In this document: positions 1 to 8,357 of the stretch, piece by piece
Numbering within the stretch: the stretch's first letter is position 1
Layout: every line of letters starts with the position of its first letter
Assembly: GCA_964533185.1 (NCBI GenBank)
Contig: CAZHLD010000035.1
Location: 1-27,765, forward strand
DNA from: CAZHLD01 sp964533185
GTDB lineage: Bacteria; Acidobacteriota; Terriglobia; Acidiferrales; UBA7541
Direction: 5' to 3'
DNA: 27,765 bases
Position numbers and translations under genes: made by a program
Notes under the pieces: generated by a model
Told to the model about the DNA's origin: nothing
The model's input: the letters and a program-made list of their open reading frames with translations, nothing else
The model's database searches: none

Positions 1-86
1 AGCGGGTGCAGCGACGGCGTCGGTTCGTGGCACCCGGCCACGGACAGCAGCAGCGCCAGCGTCAAACACCCCCATAGGGCTTTCAT
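1..86 (-). CDS. Putative lipoprotein, N-terminal part only (runs off left edge)
   Basis: The reverse strand opens with ATG at 86-84, preceded seven bases upstream by a GGGAG ribosome binding site (94-98). The 28 visible residues form a bacterial lipoprotein signal: MKALWG, a hydrophobic run (LTLALLLSV), then the lipobox V-A-G-C, so the mature protein should start with a lipidated cysteine at residue 19, followed by HEPTPSL. The rest lies outside the window, so its function cannot be named. It reads in the same direction as the kinase to its right but is separated by 112 bases, in which I see no clear terminator. Confidence 0.55.
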   Translation of the reverse strand, partial: MKALWGCLTLALLLSVAGCHEPTPSLHP

Positions 87-198
87 GGCAAACTCCCATT
101 CTGGAAGGCTGGTGAAGAGCCTCTTCAGCCTCCACAACGGTATAGCGACAAAAACGGGCGGGGATTGCAGCGACCGGAACTAACTAGAGGGCAAGAAG

Positions 199-2571
199 TT
201 ACGTCCTTCGGCGGGTCCAGCGGATCAGCGTCATCTTGATTGCGGAGTATTTCACCGCGCATATCATTAGCAGTCCGCCAATGATCATCAACGAGATGGG
301 CCATGCCACACGGTCTGCCAGCAGATTCTCCTGCAGGCGGTAAACCCCCGCAGCGAGAAACAACAGCCCGGTCACCAGGTAGTTTTTCATTTGCTTGGGG
401 ATGCTCAGGAAGATCAGCAGGCAGGCCGCAATCGGCAGGAGGATCTCGAAGGTCCGCGCCTCGATGTGCAGCGACGCGTTACCGGGCGAGTTGTTCCACT
501 GTTCGCTGGCGTGGAAGCCCAGCAGGAGAAGCGAAGTCAGGATGTGTCCCGGGATCACAAAACGAAAAGCTTTCGCAACACTTCGCAACTGCTCGGTCTC
601 GAAACGCTCGCACACCCCGTTCAACACGTAGTAGATGCCCGCATTGATGATGAAGAGATACTCGATCTGTCCGTGCGTCCAGGGTGCGGAGCTATTAAGG
701 AATTTCTGCAGGGGCTCGTAGAGTGCCGCGGCCCCGCTGAAGCCCGCCAGGGTGAAGCCCGCGGCTGGCGGATAGAAATAGCGCGAGTCGTTTGAATACC
801 GGAATCGCTCCAGCACAAATGCGGCGCAGGAGAAGAGCAACGCCACCGGCAAAAGCGCAAAATAGAATTTCCCGTCCTCCCACTTAAGCGCCCCCAGCCG
901 CAACAGCGTCACCAGGCCCAGCAAGGCCAGTAGAACCGCAATCACCAGCGAAAACACTGACGAGCGCGTAAACCGGCGCAACCACAATACTGCCGGCAGC
1001 GAAAGCAGGATCGCCCACCACATCTGCGCATTCGTGGGCCTCGGGAAAAGCTCGAGGCTCTCGTCGTTTCGTGTTGGCGTTGAGAAAAGCTGGTACTCCT
1101 GAAAAACCACGAGTAGAAACGTCGGCATCAGCAGGCAGAACGCCAGCAGAAAGGCAATGGCCACGCGCAGCCGCCCCTGCTTCCAGTAGGCCATGCCCGC
1201 CCAACCCATTGCGACGGCCGTTGCGCCCACCAGCAGCACGGAAACGAGGCCACCCAGTCGCGTGAAATCGAACAGGAAGATCAACGCGGCACCCACGACA
1301 AGCACCCACGCGCCCAGGTGCAGGCTCACTTGCGGCAGCGCAATGCGCCGTAACTGCATGATCCAGGCGTCTTCCGGCTCCGTCAGCCGGGCATAGTTTT
1401 TGCGGAAGGCATCAAACTCGTACTCGGAAAGGATCTGGTCGCGTTTCCAGCCCTCGAGTTCACGCAGGTGCTCCTCAATCTTGCTGGCGATCAGACTGGC
1501 GTAAGCAGTCGGCGCCGCCAGGACCTTTTCTCCGGCGAGGAAGCGCTCCAGGTCGTCGGCCATCTCGCCGGCGGAGCTGTAGCGGTCTTCCGGCCGCTTC
1601 TCGAGCGCCTTCATGCAGATGTTCTGGAGTTCGCCGGGAACCTCGGGGTTGAGCCTGCGCGGCAGGATGGGGTGCTGCTCGCGGATTTTCTGCACCTGCT
1701 CCACATGGGTCTCGCCTCGGAAGGGCAGAGTCCCGGTCAGCAGCTCATAGAGAATGGTGCCGAGTGAAAAGACGTCGCTCCGCGCATCGAGCCGCGCGTC
1801 GGCGCGCGAATGCTCCGGCGAAAAATAATGCGGCGTGCCCATCACCTCGCCGACCGTCGTCAATCGCTGACCGTGCTCATTCGCCTGCAGAGCCAGCCCA
1901 AAATCCAGCACCTTCGGCTCCATGCCCGCACCCACCAGGATGTTTCCGGGCTTCAGGTCGCGATGGATGATCTGGTGCTGATGCAGGAATTGCACGGCGA
2001 GTGTGACTTTGCGCATCAGCTCGGCTTTTTGCTCGAGGGTGAGTGCCTGCGCCGACTCGGTGAGCGGGACGCCTTCCAGGTACTCCATCACGAAATGGGG
2101 TGGCTCATCCGCTTGGCCGAGGTTGTAGATGTGCACGATGTTGGGGTGGCTGATTCTCGCCAGCGCCCGCGCCTCCTGCATGAACCGTGTGCGCAGCTTG
2201 TCATGGTCGAGGAACCGGCTGCTGAGTGTCTTGATGGCCACCTTGCGGCCCAGCCGCTCGTCCACGGCCAGCAGGACACGCCCCATGCCGCCAGAGCCAA
2301 TCTCCGCTAGGATTTTGTGGCCCGATAGCCGCTCGGGAAGGTTCTCGGCGGCTTCCGTTGACCGCGCTGGCTCGGCGAGCTGGGCTAGGGAATCAAACTC
2401 CGCCAGCGTTGCCAACGCCTGCCGCAGCTCCGGCTGCAGGTGTGCATGCTTCCGACAAAAGCCCTCGATGTCCACCGGCTCCTCGCGGGCTTGCTGGTCC
2501 ACAAACTCTGCCAGTGCGCGGGCCACCTGGCCTTCGCGGTCCGTTGCGTCCGGTTTATCTCTCGTGCTCAT
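199..2571 (-). CDS. Membrane Ser/Thr protein kinase with polytopic C-terminal domain
   Basis: This 790-residue protein phosphorylates Ser/Thr on unknown partners. A leader of about 80 residues is followed by a Hanks-type kinase domain at about 85-350. It shows the glycine loop GSGGMG (92-97), the ATP-binding lysine in VAIK (K114), the catalytic loop HRDLKPGN (D205), DFG (D223), and the SPE and DVFSLG segments, so it should be catalytically active. From about residue 420 to the end there are roughly a dozen hydrophobic segments in place of the single membrane span and PASTA or propeller domains common in bacterial kinases. That part may anchor the kinase or sense a membrane or small-molecule signal (inference). 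It lies 50 bases downstream of an ECF sigma gene on the same strand, probably co-transcribed. No clear Shine-Dalgarno is seen before the ATG at 2571. Confidence 0.9.
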   Translation of the reverse strand: MSTRDKPDATDREGQVARALAEFVDQQAREEPVDIEGFCRKHAHLQPELRQALATLAEFDSLAQLAEPARSTEAAENLPERLSGHKILAEIGSGGMGRVLLAVDERLGRKVAIKTLSSRFLDHDKLRTRFMQEARALARISHPNIVHIYNLGQADEPPHFVMEYLEGVPLTESAQALTLEQKAELMRKVTLAVQFLHQHQIIHRDLKPGNILVGAGMEPKVLDFGLALQANEHGQRLTTVGEVMGTPHYFSPEHSRADARLDARSDVFSLGTILYELLTGTLPFRGETHVEQVQKIREQHPILPRRLNPEVPGELQNICMKALEKRPEDRYSSAGEMADDLERFLAGEKVLAAPTAYASLIASKIEEHLRELEGWKRDQILSEYEFDAFRKNYARLTEPEDAWIMQLRRIALPQVSLHLGAWVLVVGAALIFLFDFTRLGGLVSVLLVGATAVAMGWAGMAYWKQGRLRVAIAFLLAFCLLMPTFLLVVFQEYQLFSTPTRNDESLELFPRPTNAQMWWAILLSLPAVLWLRRFTRSSVFSLVIAVLLALLGLVTLLRLGALKWEDGKFYFALLPVALLFSCAAFVLERFRYSNDSRYFYPPAAGFTLAGFSGAAALYEPLQKFLNSSAPWTHGQIEYLFIINAGIYYVLNGVCERFETEQLRSVAKAFRFVIPGHILTSLLLLGFHASEQWNNSPGNASLHIEARTFEILLPIAACLLIFLSIPKQMKNYLVTGLLFLAAGVYRLQENLLADRVAWPISLMIIGGLLMICAVKYSAIKMTLIRWTRRRT

Positions 2572-2621
2572 ACTCGGGAAAGCATCGGCTCAGCAGGATT
2601 CCATCATCGCCGTCCGGCGGG

Positions 2622-3203
2622 CTATTCGATCTGTCGCAGCCGCTGGATGGCCCGGTGCAGCAGCAGCGCCACAGCCTCGTGCGATTTCCCCAGTTGCTCG
2701 GCCATCTCCTGCGTGGTGAGGCCTTCAACTTTTGCCATCAGGATCACTCGCCGATAGTCTTCCGGGAGTGCGTTCAGTTTTTCCAGGAGTCGCCGAACGG
2801 CTTCGTCCTGCGCGAAAATGCGGCTGGGCGTCTGTGAGTCCACTGCCTCTGCGCCTCCGGGATTGCTCGGGGAGCGAAACCTCAGCATCTCCGCGGCGCG
2901 CCGCTTCTGGCGGTTTTCAAACCGCGCCGTGTCAATGATCACGTGGCCGGCGATCCGGGAAAGCCAGCTCAGAAAGCTGCCCGGCGCGCGATACGTGAAT
3001 TGTCCGATCTGCGTGGATGCGGCGAGAAACACTTCCTGGAGGATGTCGTCCACCTCCACGCGCTCGCGCAACTCCGCGCTGAGCTTGTAGTGAATCAGCA
3101 GAGCCAGGCGCCGGCGGTACTTCTCAAACAGCAGACGGAAAGCCTCTTCCTCGCCTCCGCGGAATCTTTCGATCAGGCCAAACGTGGATGTCGGTGCTGG
3201 CAT
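2622..3203 (-). CDS. ECF-type RNA polymerase sigma factor
   Basis: This is a 193-residue sigma-70 family factor of the extracytoplasmic-function type, carrying only regions 2 and 4. Region 2 runs from AFRLLFEKYRRRL through the core-binding VDDILQEVF and the -10 recognition segment FLSWLSRIAGHVIID. Region 4 holds LNALPEDYRRVILM and the helix-turn-helix LTTQEMAEQLGKSHEAV with LLHRAIQRLRQ. I chose the ATG at 3203 because the frame's upstream extension (to 3269) is cysteine-rich and unlike the family. The kinase follows directly. Sigma-kinase pairs like this are common in Acidobacteria and Planctomycetes, and the kinase may control the factor by phosphorylation (inference). No anti-sigma gene is seen nearby. 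Confidence 0.9.
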   Translation of the reverse strand: MPAPTSTFGLIERFRGGEEEAFRLLFEKYRRRLALLIHYKLSAELRERVEVDDILQEVFLAASTQIGQFTYRAPGSFLSWLSRIAGHVIIDTARFENRQKRRAAEMLRFRSPSNPGGAEAVDSQTPSRIFAQDEAVRRLLEKLNALPEDYRRVILMAKVEGLTTQEMAEQLGKSHEAVALLLHRAIQRLRQIE

Positions 3204-3382
3204 GCAAGGGCACGGGAACTGAGTGTCCCGTTTGGCTGTACTGTAGAAGCAAGCAATCGCCGGAGGCAAGCCTTATCTAAGCACGGCACAGGCTGCGGCG
3301 GAGCGTCGGTGAAATCGCCCTCATCGAGCCCCGGAGGGACGCGTGCCTTATCTGCCGCCCTCCGCATCACGGAAGAACGAAT

Positions 3383-3410
3383 ACTGACCACTGATAACTG
3401 AAAATTGCTT
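3383..3410. repeat. Degenerate heptanucleotide array, ACTGATA-like units
   Basis: Successive 7-base blocks read ACTGACC, ACTGATA, ACTGAAA and a decayed fourth block that runs into the stop codon of the DinB-like gene (3409-3411). The same unit type recurs at 20042 and 26736. Confidence 0.6.
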
Positions 3411-3978
3411 ACTGTCGAGGGCGCGACTCTGGCGGCACCTGACCGCTCATCCGGTAGTAGAGCGCCAGTTGGCCGTAGTGCTCGCCGCCGTGCTCAGTCA
3501 GGTCCCACGCAATACTGGAGAGGTGCGCCATCTGGTTCGCGAAAGGATGCTTGACCGTTGCCGCCAGGCCCGCGTCGCCTTTCTGTTGAATGACCGCCGC
3601 GCCATCGGCAAATGATTTCTTCAGCGCCGCCACCACGTCGGCCTTGGTCTTGTACTTGTCACGCGGCAAGTCTTCTTCTCCAATTGGTTTTCCAAGCGCC
3701 GTGTCCGTAAAGAAATAGTTTGCGCCGGCAACGTGCAGCAGTTGTTCCGCAAAGCTGCGCACCGAGGGCGTGGGTTTGTAGTCGTACTTGGCCTCCGACC
3801 AGTCTTCGGCCATGGCGATCAATTTCCGGCCGACGTCGTTCCACGCGTTCAGCAGTTCCTGCGACGTGGTGACGGCGGGCCGCGGCTCGTTGGCCGGAGC
3901 TTTGGTTTGGGCCACGGCAGGACCAGCGGCTAATAGCACGAGTGTGATGAGAGCGAACAGTGCGAGGCTCTTTCTCAT
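3409..3978 (-). CDS. Exported DinB-family (DinB_2-like) protein
   Basis: The 189-residue product begins with a Sec signal peptide (MRK, then a hydrophobic stretch to residue 22, AVAQ cleavage region). The mature part is a four-helix DinB-like domain: the metal-binding histidine triad is visible as H82 (QLLHVAGANY) and H163/H167 (TEHGGEHYGQL). DinB-fold proteins include thiol-dependent transferases and many of unknown function, so the substrate cannot be named. A GAGGAG ribosome binding site lies six bases before the ATG. The gene appears to be transcribed alone from a promoter at about 4020-4050. A heptanucleotide repeat array runs into its stop codon. Confidence 0.82.
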   Translation of the reverse strand: MRKSLALFALITLVLLAAGPAVAQTKAPANEPRPAVTTSQELLNAWNDVGRKLIAMAEDWSEAKYDYKPTPSVRSFAEQLLHVAGANYFFTDTALGKPIGEEDLPRDKYKTKADVVAALKKSFADGAAVIQQKGDAGLAATVKHPFANQMAHLSSIAWDLTEHGGEHYGQLALYYRMSGQVPPESRPRQ

Positions 3979-3993
3979 GGTTTTCTCCTCAAC

Positions 3994-4050
3994 CAGGGTG
4001 TACCCCTGATTCGTCGCCTATTCTATCGCACGCTGCCCGCATGGTGTCCA
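3994..4050 (-). promoter_or_regulatory. Predicted promoter and palindrome upstream of the DinB-like gene
   Basis: On the minus strand a TAGAAT -10 box (4025-4020) is preceded by TGGACA (4050-4045) with a rather long 19-base spacer. Downstream, in the 5' leader, CAGGG-GTACA-CCCTG (4008-3994) forms a near-perfect 15-base palindrome just ahead of the Shine-Dalgarno. It could be an operator or a hairpin limiting translation. Both calls are by eye. Confidence 0.4.
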
Positions 4051-4182
4051 CCTCCTGCCGTTAACAATCGGCCGGACACAGCGTCTTATCTAATCGGATG
4101 AATGAGCCGGCACGAGTTTTGCGCCGCGCGGCTCGGATGCTACACTGAAGAGGTCGCATATTCGATTTCATAGTGGTATCGG

Positions 4183-5481
4183 ATGGGACTCTTGGTCTCT
4201 TCTCTCTTCATCGGGCTCCTTCGGCTCACAACTATCCTGTTAGTGTTTGGCCTGCTTTTCTTGTCGCAGCGCTTTTGGTTGGGCAAGGCGTGGCGGCTGA
4301 CGGCCCGCATCGGGCGGCCCGCGCTCAGAATCTCTCTTCGTACAGTCTGCGTGCTGCTGATTGCGGCCATCGTCATTCCAGTGGGCGGCTGGCTGCTGGG
4401 CCTGATGCCGCGGCACAACGCCTGGTTTGCCACCGTCGGCCTCTGGCTTTCAAGCTCGTTCTTCGCGTATCTGGCGATCAAGTCCGTGCGCGGCCTGGAC
4501 TGGCTCTGGCAGCGCGTAAAACGGCTGACTGGTCGAGTATTGCGCCCGGCCGCGCCTGACACGCTGCCCGACCCTTCGCGCCGGTACTTCTTCCAGACCG
4601 CCACCTACTTCGCCGGCGCTGTGCCTTTTGTCGGCGCGCTCTACGGCTTTGCTGCCGAGCGCCTGCACTACATCGTTGAGCGCGTCGAGGTTCCCGTCGC
4701 CGGGCTGCCCCCGGCGCTCGACGGCCTGCGCATCGCCCAACTGAGCGACATCCACATCGGCCCTTACCTGCCGCGCGACCAGGTCCGCCGCGCCGTCGAA
4801 ATGGCCAACGAGCAGGGCGCGCATCTCACCGTCGTTACCGGCGACTTCATCACCGGCACGCGCGACCCGCTGGAAGCCTGCATCGAAGAGCTCGCGCGGT
4901 TGCGCGCACCGCTGGGCGTCTGGGGCTGCAACGGCAACCACGAGATCTACGCCGATTGCGAAGACCGCGCTAGGGAACTTTTCCGTCAGGCCGGCATGCG
5001 CCTGCTCCGCCGAGAAAATGCCGAGTTGGTCTGGAACGGTCAGCCCTTCAACTTGATCGGCGTGGACTACCAGCGCACGCGTTCCCCTTCCGGCAGCCGG
5101 CTACTCATGCTCGAAAATGCTGAGCCGCTCGTGCGCCACGACGTCCCCAACATCCTGCTCTCCCACAACCCCAACGCTTTTCCGCGCGCCGCGGAACTGG
5201 GCATCGAGCTGACCCTTGCTGGCCACACCCACGGCGGACAAGTCCAGGTCGAAATTCTCGAAAGCCGCTTCAGCCCCGCGCACTTCTTCACCGACTTCGT
5301 CGCTGGCCTCTATTTGCTGCCTTTCGGTTCCGGTCAGGCCGCAGGACTCTCTCTTCAAACCTCCAACCTCAAACCTCCCACCTCCAGCCTCTACGTCAAC
5401 CGTGGCCTCGGCACCATCGGCGCTCCCGTCCGCATCGGCGCCCCGCCGGAAATCACCCTCCTCACCCTCCGCCGTGCGTGA
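4183..5481 (+). CDS. Membrane-anchored metallophosphoesterase (YkuE/YaeI-like)
   Basis: The N-terminal ~165 residues of this 432-residue protein contain about four hydrophobic segments. A calcineurin-like phosphoesterase domain follows from about residue 180, with the dimetal motifs in order: D189-x-H191 (QLSDIHIG), the GD motif (VVTGDF), GNHE, a histidine in LLSHNP, and GHTHGG (H348/H350). The family (YkuE, YaeI/LpxG-like) hydrolyses phosphoester or pyrophosphate bonds, in some members on lipids at the membrane; the substrate here is unknown. The C-terminal end LYVNRGLGT...PVRIGAPPEI is typical of the family. Just before it lies an odd low-complexity stretch (QTSNLKPPTSS) encoded by a 7-bp tandem repeat. 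No strong Shine-Dalgarno precedes the ATG; a TACACT box at 4141-4146 could be a -10 element. Confidence 0.88.
   Translation: MGLLVSSLFIGLLRLTTILLVFGLLFLSQRFWLGKAWRLTARIGRPALRISLRTVCVLLIAAIVIPVGGWLLGLMPRHNAWFATVGLWLSSSFFAYLAIKSVRGLDWLWQRVKRLTGRVLRPAAPDTLPDPSRRYFFQTATYFAGAVPFVGALYGFAAERLHYIVERVEVPVAGLPPALDGLRIAQLSDIHIGPYLPRDQVRRAVEMANEQGAHLTVVTGDFITGTRDPLEACIEELARLRAPLGVWGCNGNHEIYADCEDRARELFRQAGMRLLRRENAELVWNGQPFNLIGVDYQRTRSPSGSRLLMLENAEPLVRHDVPNILLSHNPNAFPRAAELGIELTLAGHTHGGQVQVEILESRFSPAHFFTDFVAGLYLLPFGSGQAAGLSLQTSNLKPPTSSLYVNRGLGTIGAPVRIGAPPEITLLTLRRA
5358..5392. repeat. In-frame heptanucleotide repeat inside the phosphoesterase gene
   Basis: Five consecutive 7-base units of consensus AACCTCC lie within coding sequence and encode the linker QTSNLKPPTSS. 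Seven is not a multiple of three, so gain or loss of one unit would shift the frame 90-120 bases before the stop codon. Confidence 0.6.
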
Positions 5482-5555
5482 CCGGCCCGGCCTCCCTCGC
5501 GCCTGAAGCAGAACATTTCTACTTTGCGCGCCCCGGCATTCTCACTTTGCCGCGA

Positions 5556-5608
5556 CACTCGGGGAGCAGCTCACTTGCTTAACCGCCCGGTCCAATGCTA
5601 GCGTGGGC
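5556..5608 (+). promoter_or_regulatory. Possible degenerate TPP (THI-box) riboswitch fragment before thiC
   Basis: CACTCGGGGAGC (5556-5567) resembles the 5' end of THI-box riboswitches, and AATGCTAGCGTGGG (5594-5607) resembles their 3' end (consensus like AAUGCCAGCGUAGGG), with an AACC in between. The invariant CUGAGA of the pyrimidine-binding arm is not present and the spacing is about eight bases short, so this is weak. Position directly before thiC and at the very edge of the gap is the main support. It could be a decayed or misassembled element, or chance. Confidence 0.25.
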
Positions 5609-5708
5609 NNNNNNNNNNNNNNNNNNNNNNNNNNNNNNNNNNNNNNNNNNNNNNNNNNNNNNNNNNNNNNNNNNNNNNNNNNNNNNNNNNNNNNNNNNNN
5701 NNNNNNNN
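5609..5708. other. Assembly gap of unknown true length (100 N)
   Basis: The two sides share no overlap, unlike the other two gaps. The thiC start and N-terminal coding sequence are missing, and 100 bases would hold only about 33 codons, so more DNA than this is probably absent. Confidence 0.95.
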
Positions 5709-7117
5709 TGAGGGATGCGTGGATTGAAAAGCGGCTGGCGGCTGCCAACGGCAACGGTGCGGGACGCAACATGTCGCAGATGTACTTCGCGCGGAAGGGC
5801 ATCGTCACCGAGGAGATGGACTACGTCGCACGGCGCGAGAAGCTCGAGCCCGAGCTGGTGCGCAGCGAAGTGGCCTGCGGCCGTGCCATCATCCCCGCCA
5901 ACATCCACCACCGCAATCTCGAGCCGATGGGCATTGGCATCGCCTTCCGCTGCAAGATCAACGCCAACATCGGTAATTCCGCCGTCACCTCCGATGCCGT
6001 CGAAGAGCTGACGAAGCTCCACCGCGCTGTCCACTACGGCTCCGACACGGTGATGGACCTCTCCACCGGCGGCGACATCCCCGGCATCCGCAAAGCCATC
6101 CTCAACGCCTCGCCCGTCCCCATCGGCACCGTGCCAATTTACGAAGCAATCTCTCGTGTCAAGCGCGCCGAAGACCTCACCCCGCAACTCATGCTCGAAG
6201 TGATCGAAGAGCAGGCCGAGCAGGGCGTGGACTACATGACCATCCACGCCGGGGTTCTGCGCGAGTATCTCCCGCTGGTGCGCAACCGCATTACCGGCAT
6301 CGTCAGCCGTGGCGGCGCGCTGTTGGCGCTCTGGATGAGCCACCACAAAAAGCAGAATTTCCTTTACGACCATTTCGCCGACATCTGCAAAATCTTCCAG
6401 AAGCACGACGTCAGCTTTTCGTTGGGCGATGGTCTCCGCCCCGGCTGCCTCGCCGACGCCAGCGACGCCGCGCAGTTTGCCGAGCTCGAAACCCTCGGCG
6501 TGCTCACCAAGAAAGCATGGGAGTACGACGTCCAGGTGATGATTGAGGGCCCGGGCCACATCCCCATGGACCAGATCGAGCTCCAGGTGAAAAAAGAAAT
6601 GGAGCTCTGCCACGAGGCGCCGTTCTATACGCTTGGGCCGCTGGTCACCGACATCGCTCCCGGCTACGACCACATCACCAGCGCCATCGGCGCGGCGATG
6701 ATCGGCTGGCACGGCGCGTCGATGCTCTGCTACGTCACGCCCAAGGAGCACCTCGGCCTGCCCAACGCCGACGACGTGCGCCAGGGCGTCATCGCCTACA
6801 AGATCGCCGCCCATGCTGCCGACATCGCCCGTAAGCGCCCCGGCGCTCGCGACCGCGACGACGCGCTCTCCTACGCCCGCTTCCTCTTCGACTGGAACAA
6901 GCAGTTCGAGCTTTCGCTCGACCCGGAAACCGCTCGCGCCATGCACGACGAAACTCTGGCCGACGATTTCTACAAGGAAGCCAAGTTCTGCTCGATGTGC
7001 GGGCCGAAGTTCTGCTCGATGAACGTCACCCAACTTGCTGAAGCCAACGACGGTCTCGACCAGTCCCAGCGCCAGCAAAAATTCGTCGAGCTCCTCGCTA
7101 AGGTTGAAAGAGCGTGA
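5709..7117 (+). CDS. thiC: Phosphomethylpyrimidine synthase ThiC, 5' end missing in gap
   Basis: ThiC is the radical SAM enzyme that rearranges aminoimidazole ribotide to HMP phosphate, the pyrimidine half of thiamine. The 468 visible residues carry the family hallmarks: QMYFARKGIVTEEM, KINANIGNSAV, MDLSTGGDIP, GVDYMTIHAGV, GIVSRGGA, SFSLGDGLRPG, MIEGPGHIPMD, TDIAPGYDHITSAIGAA and the C-terminal cluster motif C-x2-C-x4-C (CSMCGPKFC) that binds the 4Fe-4S cluster. Residues just after the gap (RDAWIEKR) correspond to the N-terminal domain of the longer bacterial ThiC forms, so tens to over a hundred residues and the start codon lie in the gap. Coordinates begin at the first base after the gap; the first complete codon is at 5711. 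No other thiamine gene is in the window. Confidence 0.95.
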
Positions 7118-7162
7118 TCAGTTGGGTGAGACTTCAGACAGTGCGAGAGGATTTGTTTTGTG

Positions 7163-7435
7163 ATGAGAAAGCTGATTCCACCAGAGGGGCCCAAGTATCA
7201 TCGTCTGCGGGATTTCCTCCGGAATCTGCCCTCTTCCGCAGCACAACTTGAACTTCATTTCGGGCAGATCATCGGGATTATCTTCAATGAGTTGCCCAAG
7301 TCTGCGTACCTGCATCGGGCGTGGTGGGCGAACGATTCAAAGCATGTACAAGGCGCGGCTTGGTTGGCCGCAGGTTGGGAAACTTCCGACGTGAAGCTCG
7401 AAGAAAGGCGCATCCTTTTGATCCGCAAGCGATAG
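7163..7435 (+). CDS. Small DUF7662-like protein
   Basis: This predicted 90-residue cytoplasmic protein has the pattern I associate with the DUF7662 family: KYHRLRDFL near the start, ELHFGQIIGIIFNELPKSA, then WWANDSKHVQGAAWLAAGW and a final strand ending LLIRKR. Such domains occur alone or fused to nuclease or DNA-related domains, but their function is unknown. The ATG at 7163 is preferred to the GTG one codon earlier; GAGAGG (7145-7150) is the ribosome binding site. It sits 45 bases after thiC on the same strand and is probably unrelated to thiamine synthesis. Confidence 0.7.
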   Translation: MRKLIPPEGPKYHRLRDFLRNLPSSAAQLELHFGQIIGIIFNELPKSAYLHRAWWANDSKHVQGAAWLAAGWETSDVKLEERRILLIRKR

Positions 7436-7479
7436 TTCGCACTGACACACATCTGCATTAGCTTGTGTCATCGTAATTG

Positions 7480-8357
7480 ATGCCTGCCAGCGATCAACTT
7501 CGCGACGAATTCAACCGCTGGGCCGAATCCGGCCGCGGCGAGGCCATGCAGGACGACCATCTTCCCATCGTCCTCCCCACGCTCGACCGCATGCAGCTCG
7601 CGCCCGACGACAACGTGCTCGACGTCGGCTGCGGCGCTGGCTGGCTTTCGCGGATGCTGGCCGAGCGCGTCCCCGAAGGCCGCGTCGTCGGCATGGACAT
7701 CTCCGACGAGATGATTCACCGCGCCCGCGTCGCCGGCGTCGATTTTGACAACCTGATGTTTGTAGTCGGCGGTGTGGACGAAATCCCCTGGGACGCCAAC
7801 TTCTTCACCAAGGTCATCTCGGTGGAGTCGGCCTACTACTGGCCCGACCCTGCGCGCGGCCTGCGCGAAATCTTCCGCGTCTTGCGCGAGGGCGGCTCGG
7901 CCTGGGTTCTGATCAACTTCTACCGCGACAACCCGCACTGCCACCAGTGGGGCGAAAAGCTCGCCGTCCCCACGCATCTGCTTTCGGCCGAAGACTGGGC
8001 TGGTCTATTCCGCGACGCCGGCTTCACCGACGTCGCCCACGCCCGCATCCCCGACCCCACCCCAGCGCCCGAGGTGTACACCGGCCGCTGGTTCCGCGAC
8101 GCCGCNNNNNNNNNNNNNNNNNNNNNNNNNNNNNNNNNNNNNNNNNNNNNNNNNNNNNNNNNNNNNNNNNNNNNNNNNNNNNNNNNNNNNNNNNNNNNNN
8201 NNNNNCCGACCCCACCCCAGCGCCCGAGGTGTACACCGGCCGCTGGTTCCGCGACGCCGCGCAACTCCGCGCCTTCCGCGAAATCGGCGCCCTCCTCATC
8301 CACGCCACGAAGCCGGTCGACTCAGTGCCGCCCATGCCGCCGCTGCGAAACCTCTAA
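7480..8357 (+). CDS. Class I SAM-dependent methyltransferase (split by artefactual gap)
   Basis: The window splits this gene with 100 Ns (8106-8205), but the 55 bases before and after the Ns are identical. Removing the gap and one copy gives a continuous frame of 241 codons (240 residues) ending at the TAA at 8357. SAM-binding motif I is VLDVGCGAGW (46-55), followed by the acidic motif GMDIS, then YYWPDPARGLREIFRVLREGG, typical of Methyltransf_11/UbiE-like enzymes. The acceptor cannot be told. The ATG at 7480 is used; a TTG lies one codon upstream. A 7-bp inverted repeat (TGACACA at 7443 and TGTGTCA at 7464) lies just upstream. The stop overlaps the convergent membrane gene by four bases. Confidence 0.85.
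8106..8205. other. Artefactual assembly gap (100 N) with 55-bp duplicated flanks
   Basis: Bases 8051-8105 and 8206-8260 are identical and both abut the gap. This is an unmerged k-mer-sized contig overlap; collapsing it (removing 8106-8260) keeps the methyltransferase in frame. Confidence 0.95.

Noticed and set aside
5579..7078. Long minus-strand open frame opposite thiC
   Set aside because: It is the shadow of the GC-rich thiC gene and includes the N-run; the ThiC motifs are unmistakable on the plus strand.
7443..7470. TGACACA/TGTGTCA inverted repeat as a terminator
   Set aside because: The stem is only 7 bp with a 14-base loop and no T-run; it may be an operator for the methyltransferase but nothing else supports this.
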